Below are positions 52,584 through 62,579 of a stretch of DNA of 64,000 bases, in pieces. Source of the DNA: Flavobacteriales bacterium (GTDB lineage: Bacteria; Bacteroidota; Bacteroidia; Flavobacteriales_G; JALEGO01). The stretch spans positions 18,665 through 82,664 of the forward strand of contig JAHDCS010000002.1 in NCBI GenBank assembly GCA_020629755.1, written 5' to 3'. The position numbers were made by a program, and so were the translations under genes. Within the stretch, counting starts at the first letter, position 1, and each line of letters starts with the position of its first letter. The notes beneath the pieces were generated by a model that saw only the letters and a list, made by a program, of their open reading frames with translations, ran no database searches and was not told the origin of the DNA.

Positions 52584-54257
52584 ATGAAAGTTGGTGTTTA
52601 TAAAGAAGAGATCACGTATTTTAAAGCTGGCGTGCCAATGTTTGGTTACGGAAAGTCTGAGCATAGAGCCAAGGCTATTCAAACCCCGTTATATGCGAGG
52701 GCATATGTCTTTGATCAAGGTCAAATCACTGCTTTGGTTTTGGCAGAGATACAATCGTGCACCATTGTTTTAAAACAGAAAGTAGTAGAGTGCTTAAAAG
52801 CACAATATAAGTGTGATTTATTTTCAACAGATAACATTGTGATTTCTGGCAATCACACACATTGTGCCCCGGGTGGATACAGTTATTATCCGCTTTACAA
52901 TTTTTCAAGTGAGGGGGTGTGTAATCAGGTGCTATCGACATATGTAAATGGCATTGCGAAGAGTATATATATGGCCAGTCAAGCGACAAAAGAAGCAAGT
53001 CTTTCATTACAATCAGGAGTATTTGAACCTGATGTGCCTGTTGCTTTTAATAGGTCTTTAAAAGCGTATTTAAAAAATAAAGATGTAGAGCCATTAGAAT
53101 CAACACAAGAACATTTGGCGGTTAACAGAGAGATGCAACAACTGGTGATTCACGACAAACAAACCCGCAGTTTAATAGGAGTGATTAATTGGTTTGGTGT
53201 GCATACCACTTGCATGGGGAATGATTTTTTAAAGATTTCTTCAGACAGTAAAGGGGTGGCATCTCAAAAAATGGAAGAAGATCATCCGGGTGCTGTTATA
53301 GCCTTTGCTCAAAGCGGGTGCGGAGATGTTAGCCCAAACATATCAAATCCGAAAGTAGAGCATCCCAACACCTTTCATACCCATAAAGATCCTTTTGGAA
53401 AAGCTATTGAAAATGGCACCTATCAATATCAAAAGGCAAAAGAGATACTCTCTTCTGATAAACGTACAGCCATAAATGGGGATATTCAAACAGCTCATGT
53501 ATTTAAAAATGTAAGTGAGGTTCAGATTTCTTCAGACTATCTTGAAAACAACAAAACAAAGAAGGCGGCTTTGGGCGCTATGGGTGTTCCGTTTTTCAAA
53601 GGCACTATTGATGGTAAAGGAGCGCCAGATTTTTTAATGAGCTGCATTCATGTGGGAGCACTTATTAATAGAGCGATATACAAATGTATGTTGTTTTTTA
53701 TGTCTAAAGAAAAAAGACAGAGACGACTTACTTTTTTTAAAGCACATGCTCCAAAAAACATCTTGTTAGAGTCTTTTCCTGGGCGGATTCTTAATTTTAA
53801 AAACCTTGGGTTTTTACCTAGAGGGATCGATAAAGCAGTAAATGAGATGATTCGGCAATATAAGTCGGGGGCTTTAAAAGATCAGCCACTAACGCCAAAC
53901 GTGATTCCGTTTCAATTGATTACCCTTGGTAATTTAACACTTGTGTGTTTGGCAGGAGAAATCACAGTGACAGCACAAAAAAGACTTCTTAAAACCCTTA
54001 AATCAGAATCAGAAGGCACTCAGTATTTTGTTTTGACGCCTTATTCAAATGCTTATTGTGGCTATGTCACTACACCTGAAGAATATGATGTGCAGTGTTA
54101 TGAAGCTGGTCATACATTATACGGCAAAAATGCTTTGGCGGCTTTTCAAACCGTGTTTTCTCTCTTGCAAAAAAAAGGCTATTCAAAAAGCGAAAACGAC
54201 AAGCCCTATATGTTTAGCGAAGAACAAATTAAGCAAAGAACAAACCTTAATTATTAA
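52584..54257 (+). CDS. Neutral/alkaline ceramidase-like protein
   Basis: VISGNHTHCAPGGYSYYPLYN...VNWFGVHTTCMGN...FAQSGCGDVSPN...NAYCGYVTTPEEYDVQCYEAGHTLYG. Confidence 0.8.
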   Translation: MKVGVYKEEITYFKAGVPMFGYGKSEHRAKAIQTPLYARAYVFDQGQITALVLAEIQSCTIVLKQKVVECLKAQYKCDLFSTDNIVISGNHTHCAPGGYSYYPLYNFSSEGVCNQVLSTYVNGIAKSIYMASQATKEASLSLQSGVFEPDVPVAFNRSLKAYLKNKDVEPLESTQEHLAVNREMQQLVIHDKQTRSLIGVINWFGVHTTCMGNDFLKISSDSKGVASQKMEEDHPGAVIAFAQSGCGDVSPNISNPKVEHPNTFHTHKDPFGKAIENGTYQYQKAKEILSSDKRTAINGDIQTAHVFKNVSEVQISSDYLENNKTKKAALGAMGVPFFKGTIDGKGAPDFLMSCIHVGALINRAIYKCMLFFMSKEKRQRRLTFFKAHAPKNILLESFPGRILNFKNLGFLPRGIDKAVNEMIRQYKSGALKDQPLTPNVIPFQLITLGNLTLVCLAGEITVTAQKRLLKTLKSESEGTQYFVLTPYSNAYCGYVTTPEEYDVQCYEAGHTLYGKNALAAFQTVFSLLQKKGYSKSENDKPYMFSEEQIKQRTNLNY

Positions 54258-54263
54258 GGGTTT

Positions 54264-56912
54264 TTATACCCCACAAATTTTTTTGATTTCATGCAATTTC
54301 ATTAAGGCTTCAACCGGTGTAAGGTGATCTACATCTAAGTCTTGAATTTGTGTTCTTATATTTTGTAATATGGGGTCGTCTAAAGAGAAAAAGCTTAATT
54401 GCATCTCTTCTGTAGACTCAGAATGAGCAGCGAGCACTTCTTTTTGAGTGTTTTTTTTTGATGCAGAAGAACGATTAAATGAAGGCTTTGAAGACGTTTG
54501 GCGCGTATTTTCTAATTCTGATAGTTTACTTTTGGCAGATTGAAGCACAGCTTTAGGTATGCCTGCAAGCTTTGCTACATTAATCCCAAAACTGTGTTGG
54601 GTCCCGCCTTTTTTTAGAGTTCTTAAAAACAAGATCTTTCCTTGGTTTTCTTTTACAGACACATGAAAATTTTGAATCCCCCCATATAATTGTTCCATTT
54701 GGTTGAGTTCATGGTAATGTGTTGCAAATAGTGTTTTGGGTTTTTCTTTAGATTGGTGTAAAAATTCTGTAATCCCCCATGCAATAGATACACCATCATA
54801 AGTGCTGGTGCCGCGGCCTATTTCATCTAAAAGAATAAGACTTCTCTCAGATATATTGTTCAAGATAGTGGCTGTTTCACTCATTTCAACCATAAACGTG
54901 GATTCTCCGCTTGAAATATTATCAGAGGCACCTACGCGCGTAAAAATCTTGTCTATCCATCCTATTTCTGCGTGTTTAGCAGGAACAAAACAACCCATTT
55001 GAGCCATCAGCACAATAAGGGCCGTTTGTCTTAGAAGAGCTGACTTACCAGCCATATTAGGTCCGGTAATCATTAAAATTTGATTGACCGTATTCTCTAA
55101 GCTTACAGAATTGGCAATATAAGGCTGGTCTAAAGGAAGTTGGGCTTTTATCACCGGATGCCAACCATCTGTAATGCTTAAGTTTAATGAATCATTAAGC
55201 ACGGGTTTGGTATAATTTTCTTTTATAGACAGGTGTGCAAAACTCGTTAAGCAATCTATTTTAGCTATATATTTTGCAAGCGTTTGCATCTGAGAAATAA
55301 AAGGCAAAAGTGCTTCTAATAATTCTGTGTAGAGTCGCGTTTCAATGTCTTGAATTTTGGTTTCGGCGCCTATAATTTTTTCTTCATATATTTTTAATTC
55401 TTCAGTCACATAGCGTTCGGCTGAGGTTAAGGTTTGTTTTCTAATCCAGTTTTCAGGAACCTTGTCTTTATGCGTGTGGCGCACTTCAAGGTAATACCCA
55501 AACACATTGTTAAAGCCAATTTTTAAAGAAGAAATGCCTGTTTTTTCAGCCTCTTTTTCTTGCATTTCTACCAGGTAATCTTTTGAATCAAAGGCAATAG
55601 TTCTAAGAGCATCTAATTCTTTATCGACCCCCTTTTTTATCACACCTCCTTTTGATAGTAACGCAGGAGCCTCTGGATCAATGACCCTCTGTATATGTTC
55701 AATACACGTTTGTATAGGTTTTGTATTTGGAGGGATCAGAGATAAAGGCGTTATATTCTTTAAGTGCTCAAAAATATGCAGGCATGCTTCTAGGCTTTCT
55801 TTTAGGCTTAAAAGTTCTTTTGGGTGGATTTTTAAGACGGCTGTTTTACCGACAAGACGTTCAATATCAGAAAGGGTTTCAATCTGGCTTCTTATGTCTT
55901 GTAAAACAGAATCTTGAGCGATAAAAGACGCTACTAAATCTAATCTTTGATGAATGTGTTTAAGCGCTTTTAGTGGGAGCATAATCCAATTTTTTAACAA
56001 GCGCCCGCCCATAGGGCTTAATGTACAATCAATCACATCAATCAGAGTAGTGGCAGATTGGTGTGGGGAATAGAGTAGTTCAAGATTTCTAATGGTGAAT
56101 GGGTCAAGCCACATATAGGCCTGTTGATTGATCAGAGCTATTTTTTGAATGTGTTGCAGTTTTTGATATTTGCTTTCTTCTAAATAATGAAAAATAGCAC
56201 CCGCACTAATGGTGGCTAAGGGTTTGTCTTCAAGTAAAAAACTCTTTAGGTTGGCCGTTTCAAAGTGCTCTAAAATCTTATTTTTAGCAAACTCTAGTTT
56301 GTACACCCAATCCCCCAATGAAAAAGAAGAACACTTTTCATCATACAGTAATTCAAGGCTTTGCTTTTGATGATCGGCATAAATGATTTCATTAGGCGAA
56401 AATCCACTGAGTAGCTTTTTAACAGCATCTAAACTGCCTTGAAAGCTATTGAATTCACCGGTAGAGACATCTACTAAACTTAGGCCACACAATTGTTTTT
56501 GAACAAAGACAGAGGCTAAAAAGTTATTTTTTTTCTGTTCTAAAACCCCTTCATTAAAAGCCACACCCGGAGAGACCAGTTCGGTAACACCCCGTTTTAC
56601 AATTTTCTTTTCTTTGCTAGGCGCTTCTAATTGATCACACACAGCAACTCTTAAACCAGCTCTGACTAGTTTAGGTAAATAGGTGTCTAAAGAGTGATGC
56701 GGAAAGCCAGCTAATTCAAGTTTAGAGCCTCCGTTATTTCTATTGGTTAATACAATACCAAGTATTTTAGAGGCTTTTATAGCGTCTTCGCCAAAGGTTT
56801 CGTAAAAGTCGCCTACGCGAAACAACAAAAGGGCTTCAGGGTGTTTCTCTTTAATAGAGAAATACTGCCGCATAAGCGGAGTGAGTTTTGTATTTTTGCC
56901 TTTTAAAGTCAA
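54264..56912 (-). CDS. mutS: DNA mismatch repair protein MutS (apparent TTG start)
   Basis: TPLMRQYFSIKEKHPEALLLFRVGDFYETFGEDA...MITGPNMAGKSALLRQTALIVLMAQMGCFVPA...LLDEIGRGTSTYDGVSIAWG. Confidence 0.95.
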   Translation of the reverse strand: MTLKGKNTKLTPLMRQYFSIKEKHPEALLLFRVGDFYETFGEDAIKASKILGIVLTNRNNGGSKLELAGFPHHSLDTYLPKLVRAGLRVAVCDQLEAPSKEKKIVKRGVTELVSPGVAFNEGVLEQKKNNFLASVFVQKQLCGLSLVDVSTGEFNSFQGSLDAVKKLLSGFSPNEIIYADHQKQSLELLYDEKCSSFSLGDWVYKLEFAKNKILEHFETANLKSFLLEDKPLATISAGAIFHYLEESKYQKLQHIQKIALINQQAYMWLDPFTIRNLELLYSPHQSATTLIDVIDCTLSPMGGRLLKNWIMLPLKALKHIHQRLDLVASFIAQDSVLQDIRSQIETLSDIERLVGKTAVLKIHPKELLSLKESLEACLHIFEHLKNITPLSLIPPNTKPIQTCIEHIQRVIDPEAPALLSKGGVIKKGVDKELDALRTIAFDSKDYLVEMQEKEAEKTGISSLKIGFNNVFGYYLEVRHTHKDKVPENWIRKQTLTSAERYVTEELKIYEEKIIGAETKIQDIETRLYTELLEALLPFISQMQTLAKYIAKIDCLTSFAHLSIKENYTKPVLNDSLNLSITDGWHPVIKAQLPLDQPYIANSVSLENTVNQILMITGPNMAGKSALLRQTALIVLMAQMGCFVPAKHAEIGWIDKIFTRVGASDNISSGESTFMVEMSETATILNNISERSLILLDEIGRGTSTYDGVSIAWGITEFLHQSKEKPKTLFATHYHELNQMEQLYGGIQNFHVSVKENQGKILFLRTLKKGGTQHSFGINVAKLAGIPKAVLQSAKSKLSELENTRQTSSKPSFNRSSASKKNTQKEVLAAHSESTEEMQLSFFSLDDPILQNIRTQIQDLDVDHLTPVEALMKLHEIKKICGV

Positions 56913-56932
56913 GAAAAGCAAAGGTAGCGATA

Positions 56933-57472
56933 TTGAATAAGAAACTAAAGAATAGTCAGCTAGAGCGTTTAGATATAAAGGCGTATAAGCAAAAGCAAAA
57001 ACTACCTGTGGTTATTGTTTTAGATAATGTAAGAAGCATGCATAATGTAGGGGCGGTGTTTAGAACGATTGATGGCTTTTCTTTTCAGGCTATTTATTTA
57101 TGCGGTATTACCGCAAAACCTCCGCATAGAGAGATTCAAAAAACAGCTTTGGGCGCCACAAAAAGTGTAGAGTGGAAATATTATTCTGAAACCCATCAAG
57201 CCATTTCAGAGTTACAGCAAGAGGGGTACGAGATTATAGCAATTGAGCAGGCAGCTCAAAAAGTTTGGTTAAATGAGTTTGATGTGCAGCCTCAAAAAAA
57301 GTATGCCCTTGTGTTTGGTCACGAGGTCAAAGGCGTAAGTCAAGGTGTAATCAATAAAGCAGACTGTGTGATTGAGATTCCTCAGCAGGGCACCAAACAC
57401 TCGTTTAATATATCGGTGAGCGTGGGCATTGTGGGGTGGGCGTTTTTTTCTTCGCTAAATAAAGCTAAGTAA
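56933..57472 (+). CDS. SpoU/TrmH-family RNA methyltransferase (apparent TTG start)
   Basis: VVIVLDNVRSMHNVGAVFRTIDGF...YALVFGHEVKGVSQGVINKADCVIEIPQQGTKHSFNISVSVGIVGW. Confidence 0.88.
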   Translation: MNKKLKNSQLERLDIKAYKQKQKLPVVIVLDNVRSMHNVGAVFRTIDGFSFQAIYLCGITAKPPHREIQKTALGATKSVEWKYYSETHQAISELQQEGYEIIAIEQAAQKVWLNEFDVQPQKKYALVFGHEVKGVSQGVINKADCVIEIPQQGTKHSFNISVSVGIVGWAFFSSLNKAK

Positions 57473-57474
57473 AT

Positions 57475-57505
57475 AAAAAAAAGCGGCCCCTGAAATAAGG
57501 CCGCT
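57475..57505 (-). terminator. Rho-independent terminator for the minus-strand lipoprotein gene
   Basis: AGCGGCC (57482-57488) pairs with GGCCGCT (57499-57505); the A-run before it on + is a U-tract on the minus strand. Confidence 0.8.
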
Positions 57506-57544
57506 CTTAGTAATGTATGTTTTATTAGTATTCTAGTTGTTTTA

Positions 57545-58159
57545 CTAACCCGCGATTTTATTGATTAACCAGCCGAAAAAGCAGATCCAACCGAAAATCC
57601 ATAAAAGACCTCCAAGAAAGTATAATACCCAGCCACCGAGGCCAAGTCCGCCTGAAATAACAACTATTATTGCGCCAATAAGAATTAATCCTAATCCACC
57701 TAAAATACCAATTAAAGCCCATTTTCCCCATTCAAATTCAGATGCTTTTGCTGACTTAAGGGTTTCTTTAATTTCTTTGATCTGAGTTTTTAACTCTTTT
57801 TTAGTCTCAGCTTTTGGTAAAATTAACTTGGAAAGTTTTTGCTTTTCTGTTTTAACTACACTTTTAGTAGTGTTAACCTTAGGGGTGTTTGATTTTAGGT
57901 TTAGTGTATTAGAGTTAGAAGCAAATACTTCAGGAGCTTTGGTTTTAATGTTTGTAACATTTCCTTTTTGGTCATTAACTGCCGATGAAGTTAAAGTAGA
58001 TTTTTTATGGTTTTTGGTAAAAACATTTTTAACGTGATAACCTTTGGTGTATTTTCTTTTTTGAATTTTAGCATTCGTTACGACATCAGAACTCGTTGAA
58101 CACGACTCAAATCCGATCATAGCTAAAACAGCAATTAAGGGTAGAATAATCTTTTTCAT
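57545..58159 (-). CDS. Lipoprotein with C-terminal membrane segments
   Basis: Lipobox GFESCS; KRKYTKGYHV motif after the N-terminus; C-terminal Gly-rich hydrophobic segments (WALIGILGGLGLILIGAIIVVISGGLGLGGWVLYFLGG). Confidence 0.6.
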   Translation of the reverse strand: MKKIILPLIAVLAMIGFESCSTSSDVVTNAKIQKRKYTKGYHVKNVFTKNHKKSTLTSSAVNDQKGNVTNIKTKAPEVFASNSNTLNLKSNTPKVNTTKSVVKTEKQKLSKLILPKAETKKELKTQIKEIKETLKSAKASEFEWGKWALIGILGGLGLILIGAIIVVISGGLGLGGWVLYFLGGLLWIFGWICFFGWLINKIAG

Positions 58160-58388
58160 TTGTAAAGTATTTAAATTTTAATGTTAAAGTGCAAATCTAT
58201 GTGTTTTTTTAATAAAGCCATTAGAAAAAAGAATGCAGTTTTAAATCTATCAGAGACACCTTTTGTATCTGATCAAGTAAATCTGGATCAACTCAATAAG
58301 GATTCATTGCATATTAAATGCCTTAAAGCCTAAACTTTTCAGGTTCTAAAAGGTTTATACGTTAATTTTGCACTTAGATAAAAAGGGT

Positions 58389-59594
58389 ATGTCGAAACTA
58401 AATTCAATACAAGAAGCCTTAGAAGATATCAAACAAGGTAAGGTTGTTATTGTAGTAGATGATGAAAACAGAGAAAATGAAGGCGACTTTATTTGTGCGT
58501 CTGAGTTTGCTTCTGATCAGGTCATTAATTTTATGGCAACGCATGGGCGTGGGCTTATTTGTGTTTCTATACTCGAAGATCGCGCACAAGAATTAGGCTT
58601 AGATTTAATGGTTAAAACCAACACGGCAAGTTATGAAACACCTTTTACTGTTTCCGTAGATTTGATCGGGAATGGATGCACCACTGGCATATCAGCACAA
58701 GACAGATCTAAAACCATTGCTGCAATTATTGACAAAGACACAAAACCCGCTATGCTTGGTAAACCTGGGCATATTTTTCCGCTTAAAGCAAAAAAGGGCG
58801 GGGTGCTTAGACGTGCTGGCCACACAGAGGCCTCTTTAGATTTGGCACGTTTGGCGGGCTTATATCCTTCAGGAGTATTGGTTGAAATACTCAATGAAGA
58901 TGGCTCAATGGCTAGGGTGCCAGATTTATACAAAATCGCTGAAAAGTTTAACTTAAAGATGATCTCAATAGAAGATTTAATTGCGTATCGCCTGAGTCAT
59001 GATTCACTGATTACAAGAGATATTGAAATTGAACTACCAACAAGCTGGGGTGATTTTAAAATGATTTCATTTACAGAGAACTTAAAAAACATTCAACACT
59101 TGGCAGTGGTAAAGGGCGAATGGCAAAAAGACGATCCTATTTTAGTGAGAGTACATTCGTCTTGTGTGACGGGGGATATTTTTGGTTCTTGCCGTTGTGA
59201 CTGTGGCCCACAATTAGAAGCTGCCTTACAAATGATTGAAAAAGAAGGCCGAGGCATGGTTTTATACATGCAACAAGAAGGCCGAGGGATTGGTCTTTTA
59301 AATAAACTTAAGGCTTATAAACTACAAGAGCAAGGCTTTGACACAGTAGAAGCGAACCTAAAACTGGGGTTTAAATCAGATCAAAGAGACTATGGGGTGG
59401 GGGCTCAAATATTACGAAGCTTGAATGCCACCAAACTTAGACTGATGAGTAATAATCCGGCCAAGCGTACGGGGCTCAGTAGTTATGGTATAGAGATTGT
59501 TGAATCTGTGCCTATTCAAGTACCTCATAATGAACACAACAAGAAATACCTACAAACTAAAAAAGAAAAGATGGGCCACCGTCTGACTTTATGA
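58389..59594 (+). CDS. ribBA: Bifunctional DHBP synthase/GTP cyclohydrolase II
   Basis: [18 protein letters not shown]...[17 protein letters not shown]...[28 protein letters not shown]...[19 protein letters not shown]. Start ATG 58389; TAATTTTG at 58363-58370. Confidence 0.94.
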   Translation: MSKLNSIQEALEDIKQGKVVIVVDDENRENEGDFICASEFASDQVINFMATHGRGLICVSILEDRAQELGLDLMVKTNTASYETPFTVSVDLIGNGCTTGISAQDRSKTIAAIIDKDTKPAMLGKPGHIFPLKAKKGGVLRRAGHTEASLDLARLAGLYPSGVLVEILNEDGSMARVPDLYKIAEKFNLKMISIEDLIAYRLSHDSLITRDIEIELPTSWGDFKMISFTENLKNIQHLAVVKGEWQKDDPILVRVHSSCVTGDIFGSCRCDCGPQLEAALQMIEKEGRGMVLYMQQEGRGIGLLNKLKAYKLQEQGFDTVEANLKLGFKSDQRDYGVGAQILRSLNATKLRLMSNNPAKRTGLSSYGIEIVESVPIQVPHNEHNKKYLQTKKEKMGHRLTL

Positions 59595-61264
59595 GTATTT
59601 TAAAGTTGAGACAAGCGCTTTGTCATCTGTTTTTGATTTTTTCTTTTAACTGTTTTTCACAGTCACCGTATTATATATTAGATTCTTTAGGCACCACAAC
59701 CAAAATAGAGCTTAAATGCAAAAATTCAGAGTGTCTTAAAAAAAAGATAACCAGGCATCAACTGCAATTAGCCTCTCACGGATTTATTCAGAGCAACTTA
59801 AGTCAAAAAGATACTTTGTATTATCTGTTTGCAAACAAACAGTTTACCATTACATCCATCCACCCAGGAAATATACCTAAACAGATTTATAACGAGCACT
59901 GGAGAACATTAAATCTCTCTGGATTTAATCCTTCACAGATTCAAAAAGCAATGCATAAAACCCTTGAATATTATGAAAACAGAGGGTATCCTTTTGCGTC
60001 TTTGTCGTTTAAAAATATTCAGATAAAAGCACAAGAGGTAGAGGTTTCTCTTGAGTTAAAAAAAAACAAAGAAGTACGGATAGATTCAATTATTTTAAAG
60101 GGTAATGTAAGGTTAAGCGAAAGTTATTTATATAAACACATTGATGTTTATCCAGGCAATTTATACAACCAATCAAAGCTCGATAGGGTAGAGCAGCATA
60201 TAAACAACCTTTCCTTTGCTCGATCTGTTTCTGCCCCATATGTTGAGTTTACGCATAGTTTAAGCAAATTAATTATTCCTATAAAAAAACAGAAAACCTC
60301 AAGTTTTAGGGGTATTTTGGGTGTGCAACCTAGTGAAAATCAAAAAACCACCATCACAGGAGAGGCTGATCTTATGTTGCACAATAATTTTTCGAAAGGA
60401 GAACGGTTTCATCTGCTTTGGAAAAGCCCGTCTTCATTTTCTCAAAACTTAGATTTAAGCTTTTCGTATCCATACATTTTTAATACCTCTTTTGGGGTTG
60501 AGACGGCGCTTTCTTTTTTTAGAAAAGACACTACCTTTTCAAATTTTGACGCAAAAGCAGCGGTTTTATTCTTAAAATCAACGCATCATTACTACTCGTT
60601 TTTTGTAAAACACACCCAGTCAAATGTGCTTGCCACTTCAGATGAGCAGCTGTTTTTGGGGACTCAAAAATTAGCCTATGGACTGTCTTATACCCACAAA
60701 AAATATGACAATTTTACCAATCCCTACAAGGGCTTTTCACTTTTTATAAGTGCAGATGGTGCAAGAAAACAACTCTTGTCTGACCAGAGCGATTCAGCCA
60801 AGGTTAATCATTTGAGTACACAGGTGCATGTGCGGTATTTTGTGCCTATTGCTAAAAAAATGACATTGAGTCTTCTGGCTGAAGATCGACGGATGTTCTC
60901 TGATGCATTATTTGAAAATGAATTTTATCGCTTGGGGGGATTTTCTTCTTTAAGGGGCTACAACGAACAAAGTATTTTTGCGTCTTCATTTTCAAGATTT
61001 TCGTTTGAACCCAGATTTTTGTTGGATGAATTTTCAGCTTTGTATGCCTTTGCAGATCTTTTTTATTTCGAAAATGCCAATACGCAATACCAAGGGCTGC
61101 CTTTAGGTTTTGGTTTAGGATTTCAAATGATGATGGGGCCGGGGTTATTTTCGTTTAGTTATGCACTCTCTAAAAATCAATATTTTGAAGCAGATCAGCT
61201 TATATCAGAGCCCATTTCATTGCGCTCAGGAAAAGTACACTTCGGTTTTATTAGTTATTTTTGA
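59591..61264 (+). CDS. BamA/TamA-like outer-membrane protein with POTRA-like N-terminus
   Basis: Signal peptide; [45 protein letters not shown]; barrel with [20 protein letters not shown]. Confidence 0.8.
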   Translation: MSILKLRQALCHLFLIFSFNCFSQSPYYILDSLGTTTKIELKCKNSECLKKKITRHQLQLASHGFIQSNLSQKDTLYYLFANKQFTITSIHPGNIPKQIYNEHWRTLNLSGFNPSQIQKAMHKTLEYYENRGYPFASLSFKNIQIKAQEVEVSLELKKNKEVRIDSIILKGNVRLSESYLYKHIDVYPGNLYNQSKLDRVEQHINNLSFARSVSAPYVEFTHSLSKLIIPIKKQKTSSFRGILGVQPSENQKTTITGEADLMLHNNFSKGERFHLLWKSPSSFSQNLDLSFSYPYIFNTSFGVETALSFFRKDTTFSNFDAKAAVLFLKSTHHYYSFFVKHTQSNVLATSDEQLFLGTQKLAYGLSYTHKKYDNFTNPYKGFSLFISADGARKQLLSDQSDSAKVNHLSTQVHVRYFVPIAKKMTLSLLAEDRRMFSDALFENEFYRLGGFSSLRGYNEQSIFASSFSRFSFEPRFLLDEFSALYAFADLFYFENANTQYQGLPLGFGLGFQMMMGPGLFSFSYALSKNQYFEADQLISEPISLRSGKVHFGFISYF

Positions 61265-61271
61265 AGCATAA

Positions 61272-62579
61272 GTGGAAAATCTAGAGCTGATATATATCGT
61301 AATTGTCATTTTAGTTTGGCTTGTGTTTGCTTTGGGGGGATTTTTTATTGGCCGTTCAAAAGTCTCAGTGGTCGAAAAAGACAAGGGCTTTTTAGAAGAC
61401 AAGCTATCTGAGATTTCTGAGCATCAAAAACACACAAAACAAGCTTTAGATGAAGAGAAAAAACGCTCTTTAGAATTGCTCACAAAAGTGACAGCCATTG
61501 AAAAAGACAAAGAGCATCTGCAATCTGAGATTGCAACGCTTTACAAAAACAAAACCAAGGAGAGAGAACAACTTTTATTGGAATTTGAGAATCTGGCAGG
61601 TAAAATTTTAAAACAAAATTCAGAGCAATTTTCGGTGCTTAACAAATCGCAGATGGATCAAATTTTATCCCCCCTAAAAGAAAAAATAACGGGCTTTGAA
61701 AAACGCATCAATGATGTATATACTGAAGAAACCAAACAACGCTCAGAGATAAAGCAGCAGATATTTCAGCTTATTGAGGTCAATCAATTAATGAGTACAG
61801 AGGCTAAAAATTTAACCAAAGCCTTAAAAGGAGACACCAAATTACAGGGTAATTGGGGCGAACTTATTTTAGAGAAAGTGTTAGAAAATTCAGGGCTCAC
61901 AAAGGGGCAAGAATACGAAGTGCAGCACAGTGACACCAATGAAGAAGGCAAGCGCATCCAACCCGATATTATCGTGCATTTACCAGACAACAAGCACTTA
62001 ATTGTAGATTCTAAAGTGTCTTTAACCGCTTATGAATCATATGTAAACCAAGAAGATAAGACGGAGCGAAAAAAGTATTTGAGCCAGCATCTGTTGTCTG
62101 TAAAAAACCACATTAAACAACTTAGCGAAAAGAAATACCAAACGGCTCAAAAAATAAATCCGCCTGATTTTATTTTGCTTTTTATGCCTTTGGAACCGGC
62201 CTTTAGTTTAGCGCTTAAAGAAGACACCACTTTGTATGCCTTCGCCTGGAAATTTAATATTGTTCTTGTAAGCCCTACCACTTTATTGGCCACGCTAAAA
62301 ACCATTTCTTCGATTTGGCGCCAAGAAAAACAAACTAAAAATGCAATTGAAATTGCCCAAAAAGCCGGAAGTTTATATGATAAATTTGTCGGATTTATCC
62401 ATGACATGGAAGGCATTAACAAATCTTTAAACAATGCCCAAAAAGCATATATAGAGGCTAAAAGTAAATTAAGTGAAGGCAAAGGCAATTTAGTCTCAAG
62501 AGTTGAGAATCTAAAAAAATTGGGGGCCAAAGCAAAAGAAAGCAAAGCATTGCCAGAAAGTTACATAAACAAAGAATGA
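61272..62579 (+). CDS. rmuC: DNA recombination protein RmuC
   Basis: N-terminal TM, coiled coil, LQGNWGELILEKVLENSGLTKGQEYEVQ...QPDIIVHLPDNKHLIVDSKVSLTAYESY. GTG start. Confidence 0.9.
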   Translation: MENLELIYIVIVILVWLVFALGGFFIGRSKVSVVEKDKGFLEDKLSEISEHQKHTKQALDEEKKRSLELLTKVTAIEKDKEHLQSEIATLYKNKTKEREQLLLEFENLAGKILKQNSEQFSVLNKSQMDQILSPLKEKITGFEKRINDVYTEETKQRSEIKQQIFQLIEVNQLMSTEAKNLTKALKGDTKLQGNWGELILEKVLENSGLTKGQEYEVQHSDTNEEGKRIQPDIIVHLPDNKHLIVDSKVSLTAYESYVNQEDKTERKKYLSQHLLSVKNHIKQLSEKKYQTAQKINPPDFILLFMPLEPAFSLALKEDTTLYAFAWKFNIVLVSPTTLLATLKTISSIWRQEKQTKNAIEIAQKAGSLYDKFVGFIHDMEGINKSLNNAQKAYIEAKSKLSEGKGNLVSRVENLKKLGAKAKESKALPESYINKE

